Shown: positions 51,910 through 61,275 of the stretch, piece after piece
Position numbering within the stretch: the first letter of the stretch is position 1
Layout of the letters: each line of letters opens with the position of its first letter
From: Roseiarcus sp963774195
Lineage (GTDB): Bacteria > Pseudomonadota > Alphaproteobacteria > Rhizobiales > Beijerinckiaceae
Assembly (NCBI GenBank): GCA_963774195.1
Contig: CAVZDY010000003.1
Location: 1,116,001-1,180,000 of the forward strand
Direction of reading: 5' to 3'
DNA length: 64,000 bases
Notes under the pieces: generated by a model
The model's input: the letters and a program-made list of their open reading frames with translations, nothing else
The model's database searches: none
Told to the model about the DNA's origin: nothing
Made by a program: the position numbers and the translations under genes

Positions 51910-53919
51910 TCAATGATTCGCGAGCAATTCTCGCAGCTCTTCCGGCGTCTTCACCGGCAGGCTGCACGCCTGACCGCGGCAGAGCATCGCGGCCGGCTCG
52001 CCGCCGAGCGAGGGGCGCGCGCCGGGCGGACCTTCGGGCCAAGCCGCCGGGTCGAGCCGCAGCACGGTGATCGCCGGATCAGGAGCGGCGAGCGCCGCCT
52101 GCGCGAGCGCGACGGCGCGGGCGTCGCTCAGCGGTCCCTCGACGACAATCGAGGCGCCACGCTCCAAGAGATCCGCCGCTGCGAGGAGGAGCGGATTCTG
52201 CAGTCGCGCGTCTCGCGATCCGGCGGCGGCTCGGAGCAACGTGTGCGCGGCCTGGCGCCAGCGCTCGTCATCGGTCAGGACAGCAAGCCTGGCGAGAACC
52301 TCCGCCATCAGCGACGCGCCGGAGGGCAGGGCGCCGTCGTTAGGCGGGCGGGGGCGGAGGATCAGGCCATCGCTCGGTTCGCCCGCGGTCATGAAGAGGC
52401 CGCCGTCGGGCGCGCCGAAGAGATCGAGCGCCATCTCCGCCCACCCCGCCGCCGCGCGTAGGTCGGCTGGATCGCCGCTCGCCTGGAACAGGCTGAGGGC
52501 CGCCCGCGCCATCGCGGCATAGTCGTCGAGCATCCCGGGCGCGCCGATCCTCCCGGCGCGCCAGGCATGGACGAGCTTTCCGTCGCGATCGGTCATGTGA
52601 GCGACGACGAAATCGAAAGCGGCCCGCGCAGCATCGAGATATTCAGGCTTCGCGAAGACGGCGGCGGCTCGCGCCAGCGCGGAAATTGCCAAGCCGTTCC
52701 AGTCGGCCAGAATCTTGTCGTCGCGGGCGGGGCGCACGCGCTTTTCCCGCTCCGCAAGCAGCTTCGCGAGCGAGGCGGCGAGCCCCGCCTCGCTCGCCTC
52801 GTCGCCAGGCGGCAAGATGCGTTGGAGGACGTTGTTGCCCTCCCAATTGCCTTCGGGCCTTACATCATACGCCGCGTTGAAGGCCGCCGCCTCGGCGCCG
52901 AGAATCGAAGCGACCTCATCCGCGCTCCAGACATAGAAGCGACCTTCCTCGCCCTCGGAATCCGCATCCAGCGAGGCGGCGAAGGCGCCGTCTACCGCCA
53001 TTTCGCGCATCAGCCAGTCGAACGTCTCGCCGACGCGGGCGGCATAGAGCGGACCCGGCGTTTCGGCGTGAGCGAGCGCAAGAAGTTCGAGAATTTGCGC
53101 ATTGTCGTAGAGCATCTTCTCGAAGTGCGGCACATGCCATCGCGCGTCGGTCGAATAGCGTGCGAAGCCGCCGCCAAGATGGTCGTAAATGCCCCCGGCG
53201 CTGAGCGCGCCGAGGAGGCTGCGCACGCTCCCGCGCAGGCGAGGATCGGCCCGGCGGAAAGAATCCTGCCAGAAAAACCGAAAGATCGGCGCGTTGGGAA
53301 ACTTTGGCGCGTCGCCGATCCCGCCGTGAACGGGATCGACCAGCCGGAGCAGGGCGTTCGCGACCTCAGTCAGATCGCCCGGTCCGAGATCCGCGCCGGA
53401 TTGGCTCTGGGAAAGCCGAGCGAGATGGGCGACTAGCGAGGCCCCCTGGGTTCGCAGCGCGTCGCGCTGATCCCGCCAGGCGGCGTCGACAGCCTGAAGA
53501 ACCTGACGGAACGAAGGCCTGCCCCAGCGGGAGGTTGGCGGCCAATAGGTCCCCCCATATATCGGCGCCCCGTCGGGCGTGAGGAACATCGTCAGCGGCC
53601 AGCCGCCCTGTTCGCCCATCGCATGGAGCGCGGTCATGTAGATGTGGTCGACGTCCGGGCGCTCTTCGCGATCGACCTTCACATTGACGAAGAGCTGGTT
53701 CATCAGCGCCGCGGTCTCCGGGTCCTCGAACAACTCGTGCGCCATCACGTGACACCAATGGCAAGCCGCGTAGCCGATCGAGAGAAGGATTGGCCGGTCG
53801 TGCCCCTTCGCCTCGGCGAGCGCCGCCGCGCTCCATGGTCTCCAGTGAACGGGATTGCCGGCGTGCTGAATAAGGTAGGGCGACGTCGTTTCGCCCAGAA
53901 GATTGGCTTCGGGAAGCAT
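51910..53919 (-). CDS. DUF255/YyaL thioredoxin-domain protein
   Basis: 669 aa. The start ATG 53919 gives MLPEANLLGETTSPYLIQHAGNPVHWRPW, the family N-terminus. A thioredoxin-like domain (residues about 1-170) has GYAACHWCHVMAHELFEDPETAALMNQLFVNVKVDREERPDVD with the C-x-x-C pair and GGWPLTMFLTPDGAPIYGGTYWP. An (alpha/alpha)6-barrel follows (GGGFARYSTDARWHVPHFEKMLYDNAQ, KILADWNGLAISALARAA). It is homologous to human SPATA20 and Bacillus YyaL. The biochemical role is poorly known. It lies beside metC on the same strand. Confidence 0.9.
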   Translation of the reverse strand: MLPEANLLGETTSPYLIQHAGNPVHWRPWSAAALAEAKGHDRPILLSIGYAACHWCHVMAHELFEDPETAALMNQLFVNVKVDREERPDVDHIYMTALHAMGEQGGWPLTMFLTPDGAPIYGGTYWPPTSRWGRPSFRQVLQAVDAAWRDQRDALRTQGASLVAHLARLSQSQSGADLGPGDLTEVANALLRLVDPVHGGIGDAPKFPNAPIFRFFWQDSFRRADPRLRGSVRSLLGALSAGGIYDHLGGGFARYSTDARWHVPHFEKMLYDNAQILELLALAHAETPGPLYAARVGETFDWLMREMAVDGAFAASLDADSEGEEGRFYVWSADEVASILGAEAAAFNAAYDVRPEGNWEGNNVLQRILPPGDEASEAGLAASLAKLLAEREKRVRPARDDKILADWNGLAISALARAAAVFAKPEYLDAARAAFDFVVAHMTDRDGKLVHAWRAGRIGAPGMLDDYAAMARAALSLFQASGDPADLRAAAGWAEMALDLFGAPDGGLFMTAGEPSDGLILRPRPPNDGALPSGASLMAEVLARLAVLTDDERWRQAAHTLLRAAAGSRDARLQNPLLLAAADLLERGASIVVEGPLSDARAVALAQAALAAPDPAITVLRLDPAAWPEGPPGARPSLGGEPAAMLCRGQACSLPVKTPEELRELLANH

Positions 53920-54014
53920 GCCCGCTCCTAGCGAACGCCGGATGCCGGACGAACCGGGTGGCGATTCGGGGGTAGTACGCCAGGAAGATGTTTTCGCGAA
54001 GGCGGGCCGGTCCC

Positions 54015-55203
54015 TCAGACCGTCGCCGCCAGGCGCTGAAAGCCGCGGTCGAGGTCCTCTTTCAGGTCTTCGACATCTTCGAGCCCGACCGAAAACCGTA
54101 GCGCCGGCCCCTCCGGAGCCCAGCGGGTCGCGGTGCGGTATTTGGCGCAATCGAAGGGCGTCACGAGACTCTCGAAGCCGCCCCAGGACCAGCCCATGCC
54201 GAACAACTCCAGGCCGTCGAGCAGCGCCGCGACCTGAGCCTCGGACGCCGGCTTCAAGATGATGCTGAACAGGCCCGAGGAACCCAAGAAGTCGCGCTTC
54301 CAAAGCGCATGGCCGGGGTCGTCGGGCAATGCCGGATGGACGACTCGCAGCACTTCCTTTCTCCCCTGCAACCAGCGGGCGAGCTCCAGGCCCTGCCGCT
54401 CAGCTTCGCGAAGCCGCAGCTCCATCGTGCGAAGGCCCCGCAGGGCGAGGTAGACGTCCTCCGGTCCGGCCGGGATCGCCATCTCGTCGACCGTCTTGTT
54501 CAGTCGTCGGAACCACTCGACGTTGGCCGAGACGAGGCCGAGCAGCAAATCGGCATGTCCGGAGAGATATTTGGTGCCTGCTTCGATCACGAGGTCGGCG
54601 CCGTGCTGATGCGCCGCAAAGAACAGCGGCGTCGCCCAGGTGTTGTCGGCGATCACGCAGGCGCCGCGCGCATGAGCCGCGGCGGCGATGGCCGGAATGT
54701 CCTGCACTTCGAGCGATTGCGAGCCCGGCAATTCGACGAACACCGCCTTGGTGTTGGGCCGAATGAGGCTAGCGATGCCGGCGCCGATGAGGGGGTCGTA
54801 GTAGGTCGTCTCGATCCCCATGCGCTTGAGCGTCGAATCACAGAAAACGCGGGCGGGCTGGTAGGCCGAAATCGGTCACGAGGAGATGATCACCAGCGCT
54901 CAGCGCCGTCATCAGCGATAGGGCGATCGCCGCGAGGCCGGAGGGGACGAGCTTCGTTCCCGCCGCGCCGGAGATCGCGTTCCAAGCGTCACAAAGGGCG
55001 TCGGTGGTCGGCGTCCTCTTTGTTCCGTAGGTGTAGCGCTGCGCTTCGCTCTTCAGGGTTGCAACATCGGGAAACAGCACCGTCGAACCGCGAAAGGCTG
55101 GAACATTGACGAACCCTTGCGAGATTTCGGCGTCACGACCGAGGTGAACCAGGCGCGAGCGGCTGCGCAAGCGGGATTTTGCTTCGTCGGACAGCTTCTT
55201 CAT
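54015..55203 (-). pseudogene. metC: Cystathionine beta-lyase (MetC-type), frameshifted
   Basis: A trans-sulfuration PLP enzyme that makes homocysteine from cystathionine. The 5' frame (from ATG 55203, or 55215) has LVHLGRDAEISQGFVNVPAFRGSTVLFPDV and GLAAIALSLMTALSAGDHLLVTD, then goes astray. The next frame resumes with SAYQPARVFCDSTLKRMGIETTYYDP and continues with VFVELPGSQSLEVQDI, CVIADNTWATPLFF and the PLP Lys in EAGTKYLSGHADLLLG to a normal end. A surplus base in the run of three T/A at 54869-54871 explains the break. An assembly error is likely. Confidence 0.87.
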
Positions 55204-55440
55204 CGAAACGCGCATTCCTAGAGGTGAAAATGATTGTGGAACAATGGAAAGCGCGCGCGGCGGCGTCAACTTCGTCAGGACAAAGGCCGAGACGGGCCGA
55301 GCGCGCATGACGGGGCCCGATCGTTGACAAGGGAAACCTGTGGAATGCTAGCAGCAATCTCTTGCCGCGCGAAGGTGCCGGTTGACTCGATCCGCTGTGC
55401 ACCGCGACAGTGGGCGCGGAAGTCGAGACAGGAGCTCCCT

Positions 55441-56454
55441 ATGCGTTCGCTGGCGAAAATGGGATTGGCCGCCGCCATGTTTCTCATGGGCGCCGGCGCC
55501 GCTACGGCAGGCACGCTCGATCAGGTGAAGGCGCGCGGAACCTTGATCTGCGGCTCCAACCCGGGCCTTGCGGGCTTCGCCTTGCCCGACGATCAGGGCG
55601 TCTACAAAGGGCTCGACGTCGACCTATGCCGCGCGCTGGCGGCGGCGATCTTCAACGACCCCAGCAAAGTCAAATATCTCCCGATCAACGCGAAGGACCG
55701 GCCGACGATCCTCGCTTCGGGGCAGATCGACGTCTTGGTGCGGAATACGACCTGGACGCTGTCGCGACAGACGGGCGGCATGCTGTTCACCGGAATCAAT
55801 TTTTACGACGGCCAGGCCTTCATGGTGCGCAAGAAGCTGGGTATAGACTCGGCGCTCAAGCTCGACGGCGCCTCGATTTGCGTCCAGCAGGGCACGACGA
55901 CCGAGCTCAACCTCGCCGACTATTTTCGCGCCCACAATCTGAAATTCGAGGCGGTCGTCTTTGCCACCGACGAGGAGACCGTCAAGGCCTATGATTCGGG
56001 CCGCTGCGACGCCTATACGACCGACGCTTCGGGCCTCTATTCCGAGCGCCTCAAGCTGACGACGCCCGACGATCACGTCGTCTTGCCCGAAATCATCTCC
56101 AAGGAGCCGCTCGGCCCAGCGGTCCGCAAGGACGACATCCAGTGGTTCCAGATCGTGCAGTGGACGCACTACGCGATGGTCACCGCCGAAGAGCTCGGCG
56201 TCACCCAAGCCAACGTCGACGAGATGCTCAAGTCCGACAATCCCGACATCCGGCGCCTGCTCGGGGTCGAAGGGGATTACGGCAAGGGCCTCGGCCTGAC
56301 CAACGACTGGGCTTACCGCATCATCAAAGAGGTGGGGAACTACGGCGAGTCGTTCGAGCGCAACGTCGGGCAGGGCTCGCCGATCAAGATTCGCCGCGGG
56401 CTGAACGCCTTGTGGACCAACGGCGGACTGCAATACGCGCCGCCGATTCGCTGA
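55441..56454 (+). CDS. aapJ: General amino-acid ABC transporter substrate-binding protein (AapJ/BztA type)
   Basis: 337 aa periplasmic solute-binding protein. The signal peptide is MRSLAKMGLAAAMFLMGAGAATAG, then TLDQVKARGTLICGSNPGLAGFALPDDQGVYKGLDVDLCRALAAAIF, and later DVLVRNTTWTLSRQTGGMLFTGINFYDGQAFMV, a pattern specific to AapJ/BztA. The start ATG 55441 follows GACAGGAGCTCCCT. In most genomes it is followed by aapQMP; here only a small membrane protein follows, so the permease genes are elsewhere or the protein is an orphan. Confidence 0.93.
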   Translation: MRSLAKMGLAAAMFLMGAGAATAGTLDQVKARGTLICGSNPGLAGFALPDDQGVYKGLDVDLCRALAAAIFNDPSKVKYLPINAKDRPTILASGQIDVLVRNTTWTLSRQTGGMLFTGINFYDGQAFMVRKKLGIDSALKLDGASICVQQGTTTELNLADYFRAHNLKFEAVVFATDEETVKAYDSGRCDAYTTDASGLYSERLKLTTPDDHVVLPEIISKEPLGPAVRKDDIQWFQIVQWTHYAMVTAEELGVTQANVDEMLKSDNPDIRRLLGVEGDYGKGLGLTNDWAYRIIKEVGNYGESFERNVGQGSPIKIRRGLNALWTNGGLQYAPPIR

Positions 56455-56467
56455 CGGCCGAACCGCG

Positions 56468-56710
56468 ATGGGGGCGATTCTTGCGGGATGCGCAGGTTTC
56501 GTCCTCGGCGGGCTAACGGGAGCCGCCCTCGGCGTCGGGGTCGGCTTGACCTGGACCAGCCTCGTGCAGACCAGCTGCTTCGAGGGCTATTGCGGCATGC
56601 TGGTGTTCTTCGCCTTCATGCCGATCGGAGCAATTCTTGGGGCCATCGCCGGCGCGGCCGCGTTCGCCTGGCTCGCGAGGAGGCCGCCGAGCGCGCCAGC
56701 GTCGAACTGA
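56468..56710 (+). CDS. Small two-helix membrane protein
   Basis: 80 aa with two Gly/Ala-rich hydrophobic segments (ILAGCAGFVLGGLTGAALGVGVGLTW and MLVFFAFMPIGAILGAIAGAAAFAWLA) separated by a short loop with two Cys (TSCFEGYCG). Glycine-zipper spacing suggests helix packing in the inner membrane. It begins 13 bases after the amino-acid-binding protein gene and converges with trpE. No family is recognised. Confidence 0.6.
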   Translation: MGAILAGCAGFVLGGLTGAALGVGVGLTWTSLVQTSCFEGYCGMLVFFAFMPIGAILGAIAGAAAFAWLARRPPSAPASN

Positions 56711-56737
56711 ACGACGCCGCCGGCGCTAAACTCGCGG

Positions 56738-58267
56738 CTACTGCCCTCGCTTCGCTCTCGTCGCGAAGCGCACCGCTTCCTCGGCTGCCCGGAAAAGCGC
56801 CTGCGCCTTGTTGACGCATTCGCGATGCTCGTATGCCGGATCGGAATCGTAGACGATGCCCGCCCCAGCCTGGACGTGCATAACGCCGTCCTTGACCACC
56901 GACGCCCGCAGGACGATGCAGGTGTCCATTTCGCCACCAGCGCCGAAATAGCCGATGCAGCCGGCGTAGATGCCCCGCTTGTCCTTCTCGAACTCGTCGA
57001 TGATCTCCATCGCGCGAACCTTGGGCGCGCCCGAGACCGTGCCGGCGGGAAAGCCGGCCGACAGCGCGGCGACGACATCGACATCGTCGCGCAGTTCGCC
57101 CTCGACATTCGAGACGATGTGCATGACGTGGCTGTATCGCTCGATGAAGAAGCTGTCGGTCACCTTGACCGAGCCGATCTTGGCGACCCGGCCGACGTCG
57201 TTGCGGCCGAGGTCGAGCAGCATCAAATGTTCGGCGCGCTCTTTGGGGTCGGCGAGCAGCTCGGCGGCGAGCGCCGCATCCTCCGACGGAGTCTTGCCGC
57301 GCCAGCGGGTCCCGGCAATTGGGCGAATGACGACCTTGCCGGCACGGACCCGCACGAGGATCTCGGGACTCGAGACGACGATCTGGAACCCACCGAAATC
57401 GAGGAAGCAGAGATAGGGCGAGGGATTGACCCGACGCAGCGCCCGATAGAGCGAAAAGGCCGGCAGATCGAAGCGGCTGGAGAAGCGCTGCGACAGAACG
57501 ATCTGAAACGCGTCACCGGCGGCGATATAGTCCTTCGCGTTGCGCACCATCGCGAGGAATTCCGCCTCCGAGGTGTTCGAGACCGCCGGGCCGGCCGCCA
57601 GCACGTGATCGACCGTCGGAGGGGCATGATCGAGCGGTCCTTCGAGCGCTGCGACGACCGCATCCAATCGCTCCCGGGCGCTCTCGTAGGCCGCCCGGGC
57701 GGAGACGCCCTTCGCCGGACGCGCCGGCGTCACGGCGACCATTTCGTCGCGCACGCTGTCGAAGACGACCATGACGGTCGGGCGGATGAGAATCGCCTCC
57801 GGGACGCCGATCGGGTCCGGCTTGGCCGGCGCCAGGCGCTCCATATGACGCACCATGTCGTAGCCGAGGTAGCCGAAGACGCCAGCCGACATGGGCGGCA
57901 GACCAGGCGGGAGGTCGATCTTCGACTCGGCGAGCAGCTCGCGTAGGGCGTCCAGCGGCTTGCCGGGGCAGGCGACGAAGGCGTCCTTGTCGGTGAGGGC
58001 GTGCCGGTTGATCCAGGACCCTTCGCCGCTCGAACGCCAGATGACGTCGGGGTCGAGCCCGATCATCGAATAGCGGCCGCGTTGCGCCCCGCCTTCGACG
58101 GATTCGAGGAGGAACATGTTGCCCTCCCGACCGGCCGCAAGCTTCAGATAAGCGGAGACGGGGGTCTCGAGATCGGCGACCAGCGTCGCGCGAACAACGC
58201 TCGCGCGCCCGCTCTCGTAGCTCCTGGCGAAGTCCTCGTACTCCGAGGCAATCGACATCGTCATCAA
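56738..58267 (-). CDS. trpE: Anthranilate synthase component I
   Basis: 509 aa chorismate-utilising enzyme making anthranilate with TrpG. The N-terminal feedback region has the Trp-binding LLES motif (MFLLESVEGGAQRGRYSMIG). The catalytic part has IVLSQRFSSRFDLPAFSLYRALRRVNPSPYLCFLDFG, VVSSPEILVRV, IAGTRWRGKTPSEDAALAAELLADPKERAEHLMLLDLGRNDVGRV, SVKVTDSFFIERYSHVMHIVSNVEG, FPAGTVSGAPKVRAMEII and IQAGAGIVYDSDP-type end. It starts inside the ppiD stop (ATGA overlap), indicating coupling. Confidence 0.97.
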   Translation of the reverse strand: MMTMSIASEYEDFARSYESGRASVVRATLVADLETPVSAYLKLAAGREGNMFLLESVEGGAQRGRYSMIGLDPDVIWRSSGEGSWINRHALTDKDAFVACPGKPLDALRELLAESKIDLPPGLPPMSAGVFGYLGYDMVRHMERLAPAKPDPIGVPEAILIRPTVMVVFDSVRDEMVAVTPARPAKGVSARAAYESARERLDAVVAALEGPLDHAPPTVDHVLAAGPAVSNTSEAEFLAMVRNAKDYIAAGDAFQIVLSQRFSSRFDLPAFSLYRALRRVNPSPYLCFLDFGGFQIVVSSPEILVRVRAGKVVIRPIAGTRWRGKTPSEDAALAAELLADPKERAEHLMLLDLGRNDVGRVAKIGSVKVTDSFFIERYSHVMHIVSNVEGELRDDVDVVAALSAGFPAGTVSGAPKVRAMEIIDEFEKDKRGIYAGCIGYFGAGGEMDTCIVLRASVVKDGVMHVQAGAGIVYDSDPAYEHRECVNKAQALFRAAEEAVRFATRAKRGQ

Positions 58268-60154
58268 CTGCCCTCCGCGGCCCGCAGGACGTCCGGGTGA
58301 ATCTTCACCCCGAGTTCGTGCTCGACCGCGCCGACATATTGCTCGACGAGGCTAGTTTGCAGGGCCTCGCTGAGCCGTTCCGCCGTGGCTTTAACAGCGG
58401 GATCATCGAGCTTGGTCGGCGGCGTCGAATCCGCCGTGATCTTGAACACGACGCGCCCGTCGGGGGTCGCCGCCGAGCCGGCGCCGTTCGGCGGCGTGGC
58501 GAAGACGGCGGTGACGACGCTCGGCGCAAGCCCATCCCCGCCGCTCCTGCGGATGTTGGCGGCGGATTTGACCTCGACCCCTGCGGACTGAGCGAGGCTG
58601 GCGAGCGTCGCGCCCGTGTCGAGCTGCTTGATCATGTCGAGCGCCTTGGCCCCGAGCGCGCGCGTGACTTCGTCCGCCCGCCACTGCGCCTCGACCTTGT
58701 CCTTCACCTCGTCGAACGTCCGGTCCCGAGCCGGGTCGATCTTGGCGACCTCGAACCACAGATAGCGATGGTCCGGCGTCGACAGCGCCGCGTCGTCCAC
58801 GCCGACGTCCGAGGCGTAGACCGCACGCAGCAATTGGGGCTTTTCCGGCAGATCGACTGCCGCGCCCGAGGGGTCGAGGCCCCCCGCGTCGACCGACTGG
58901 ACCATGCGCGGCTCGATGCCGACCGCCTTAGCGGCGTCAGCCAGCGATTTACCGGCGACGCGCTGGTCCTCGATCTTGTCGTGCAAGGTCTGCACATCGG
59001 CGGCCGCGCGGCTGGTCGCGATTTCTTTCTTCAGCGCGTCTTCGACCTCGGAAAATGGCTTCACACTGCCGGGCGTCACCGATGCAACGTGAAGGATGAC
59101 CGAGCCGAATTGCCCTTTGATCACGTCGCTGACGCCGCCATCGGGGAGGGCGAAAGCGGCGTCGCCAAGCGTATGATCGAACATCGCGGCCTTGGTCGTC
59201 TCCCCAAGGTCCACGTCGTTCGCCGAAAGGTTGCGCGCCTTCATGATGTCGTCGAACGACGCGCCGGCCTTGATCTTCGCCTCGGCCTCGTCCGCTTCGG
59301 CCTCGCTCGGGAAAAGGATCTGTTGCAGCTTGCGCTTTTCCGGAATCGTGTACTGGGTGTCCTTCGTCTTTTCGTATTCCGCTTTCGCGTCCTCCTCGGA
59401 GACCTCGCCAGGCTTGGCGAGCGACGATGGCGAGGCGACGACGAGCGTGAAGCCGCGATATTCCGGCGCGCGATAGCTCTCCTTCCGCTCGTCGAAATAG
59501 GTCTTCAGGGCGTCGGCGCTCGGAGCCGTGATCTCGCCCGCCGCCGAGGGCGGCAAGACGATGTAGTCGATCCCGCGGGTCTGCGCGTCGACGCGGGCCA
59601 GCGCATCGACGAGCGCCTTCGGCGCGGTCAGGCCGTCGGCCATCGCGACCTCGATCTGCTGGCGCAGGTAGGTCTTGCTCTGAGTGGAGAAGAAACTGCG
59701 CTCGCTGAGGCCCGAGTTCGCGCAAGGCGGCGTCGAACCGGTCGCGGCTGAAGTGGCCGGACGCGTCTTGCATGTTCGGGTCTGCGCGCAGGGCGTCGGC
59801 GATCGTCTGGTTGGAGATCGCCAGGCCCATCGATTGCGCCTTGAGGTCGAGCGCCGTCTCGGCGATGAGGCGCTGCAGCACCTCGTTGTCGAGGCCGAGC
59901 GCGCGCGCCTGGGCATTGGTCAGGCTCATTCGGGCGCGCGTCTGGTACTGGTACATCAGTGTCTGGAGCGAATTCTGGAATTCCTGCGCCGAAATCGATT
60001 CGCCGCCGACTTCCGCGACCTTGTCGGACACGAAGCCACGGAACATGTCGCCGACGCCCCAGATGACGAAGCTGACGATGATGAGGCCGAGAACGACCGT
60101 CATGATCGCGCGGCCAACCCAGCCTTGCGTCGCCTTGCGAATCCCATCAAGCAT
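58264..60154 (-). pseudogene. ppiD: PpiD-type periplasmic chaperone/parvulin isomerase, frameshifted
   Basis: The start ATG 60154 gives MLDGIRKATQGWVGRAIMTVVLGLIIVSFVIWGVGDMFRGF, the single N-terminal anchor of SurA/PpiD, followed by the chaperone segment NEVLQRLIAETALDLKAQSMGLAISNQTIADALRADPNMQDASGHFSRDRFDAALR. The frame then diverges; the next frame continues with NSGLSERSFFSTQSKTYLRQQIEVAMADGL through the parvulin-like domain (YTIPEKRKLQQILFPSEAEADEAEAKIKAGASFDDIMKARNLS...) to the stop overlapping trpE. One surplus base at about 59719 explains this. It helps fold outer-membrane proteins. Confidence 0.88.
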
Positions 60155-60410
60155 GCTTTGCGGAACCCTTCTTTCGGTCGCCGTGAGGCGTCGGCCTTGA
60201 ACCCGGCGGCGTGATGCGGCCTTATCTACCCTCGGCACAAGACTTTGCCTAGGCTTGGGCGGAACGATATTCCGCGCGAGCCCAAAAGAGACCCTGGCTG
60301 CGATTGTGGCGAATCTCTGGAGAATCTCTATGTTTTCTGTTTTCGCGCGCTCTTAACGAAGAACCCGCCCACTATTCCGCCCCGCTCTCTCACTTGAAGC
60401 GAGACGCAAT

Positions 60411-61169
60411 ATGACCCCAGGAATTCAGCCCCTCGTAGCCGGGAATTGGAAAATGAATGGTTTTCGCGCCTCGCTGAGCGAGATCGCGAAGATGCGCGCG
60501 GCGGTCGACGCGGGCCGAGCCGGCGGCGCGCAGATCGTGGTCTGTCCACCGGCGACACTGCTTTGGGGCGCGGCCGATCTGCTTTCGGGGGGCGCTCTGA
60601 AGCTGGGCGCGCAGGATTGCCATCCCGCCGATGACGGCCCCCACACCGGCGACATTTCCGCCCCGATGCTGCGCGACGCCGGCGCGCTCTATGTGATCGT
60701 CGGCCATTCGGAGCGCCGCGCCGGGCACCACGAGAACGACGCGCTTGTGCGCGCGAAGGCCGAGGCGGCGTTGCGCGCCGGGCTCTGCGCGATCCTCTGT
60801 GTCGGCGAGACTCTCGCGGAACGTGAGGCGGGAGGGGCTATCGACGTCGTCAGGGCGCAACTGCAGGGATCACTTCCCGAGCAGGCGACGCCAGACGACC
60901 TCGTCGTCGCCTATGAACCCATCTGGGCAATCGGCTCCGGCCGGACGGCGACGCCCGAGGATGTCGCGCAGATGCACGCCGCAATCCGTGACACGCTGGC
61001 GCAGGTTTATGGCGAGGCCGGCGAGCGCCTGCGCATCCTCTACGGGGGTTCCGTCAAACCCGGCAACTCAGAAGAACTCCTCTGCCTGCCGAACGTCGAC
61101 GGCGCGCTGGTCGGCGGCGCAAGCCTCAAGGCGAGCGAATTCATCGCGATCGCAGCGACCTGCGCCTAA
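60411..61169 (+). CDS. tpiA: Triose-phosphate isomerase
   Basis: 252 aa glycolytic enzyme. Catalytic residues are Lys in VAGNWKMNGF, His in YVIVGHSERRAGHHE, and Glu in VVAYEPIWAIGSGRTATPE; the phosphate loop is ILYGGSVKPGNSEELL. Length is normal. It diverges from ppiD across a 256-base promoter region, the usual Rhizobiales arrangement of tpiA, ppiD and trpE. Confidence 0.98.
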   Translation: MTPGIQPLVAGNWKMNGFRASLSEIAKMRAAVDAGRAGGAQIVVCPPATLLWGAADLLSGGALKLGAQDCHPADDGPHTGDISAPMLRDAGALYVIVGHSERRAGHHENDALVRAKAEAALRAGLCAILCVGETLAEREAGGAIDVVRAQLQGSLPEQATPDDLVVAYEPIWAIGSGRTATPEDVAQMHAAIRDTLAQVYGEAGERLRILYGGSVKPGNSEELLCLPNVDGALVGGASLKASEFIAIAATCA

Positions 61170-61275
61170 ATTCGCCGTCCTTTCGACATAGAATTGCGAT
61201 CTATGGTCGCAACAAGGGCGCAGGTGGCGGTCGAGCCGAGCCGCCGCGAAGACGAATCGACAAAGAGGACAGTCA

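Noticed and set aside
55216..55440. SAM or other riboswitch upstream of metC or the amino-acid-binding protein
   Set aside because: The region between the divergent genes lacks the conserved cores of known SAM riboswitches; no stem pattern stood out by eye.
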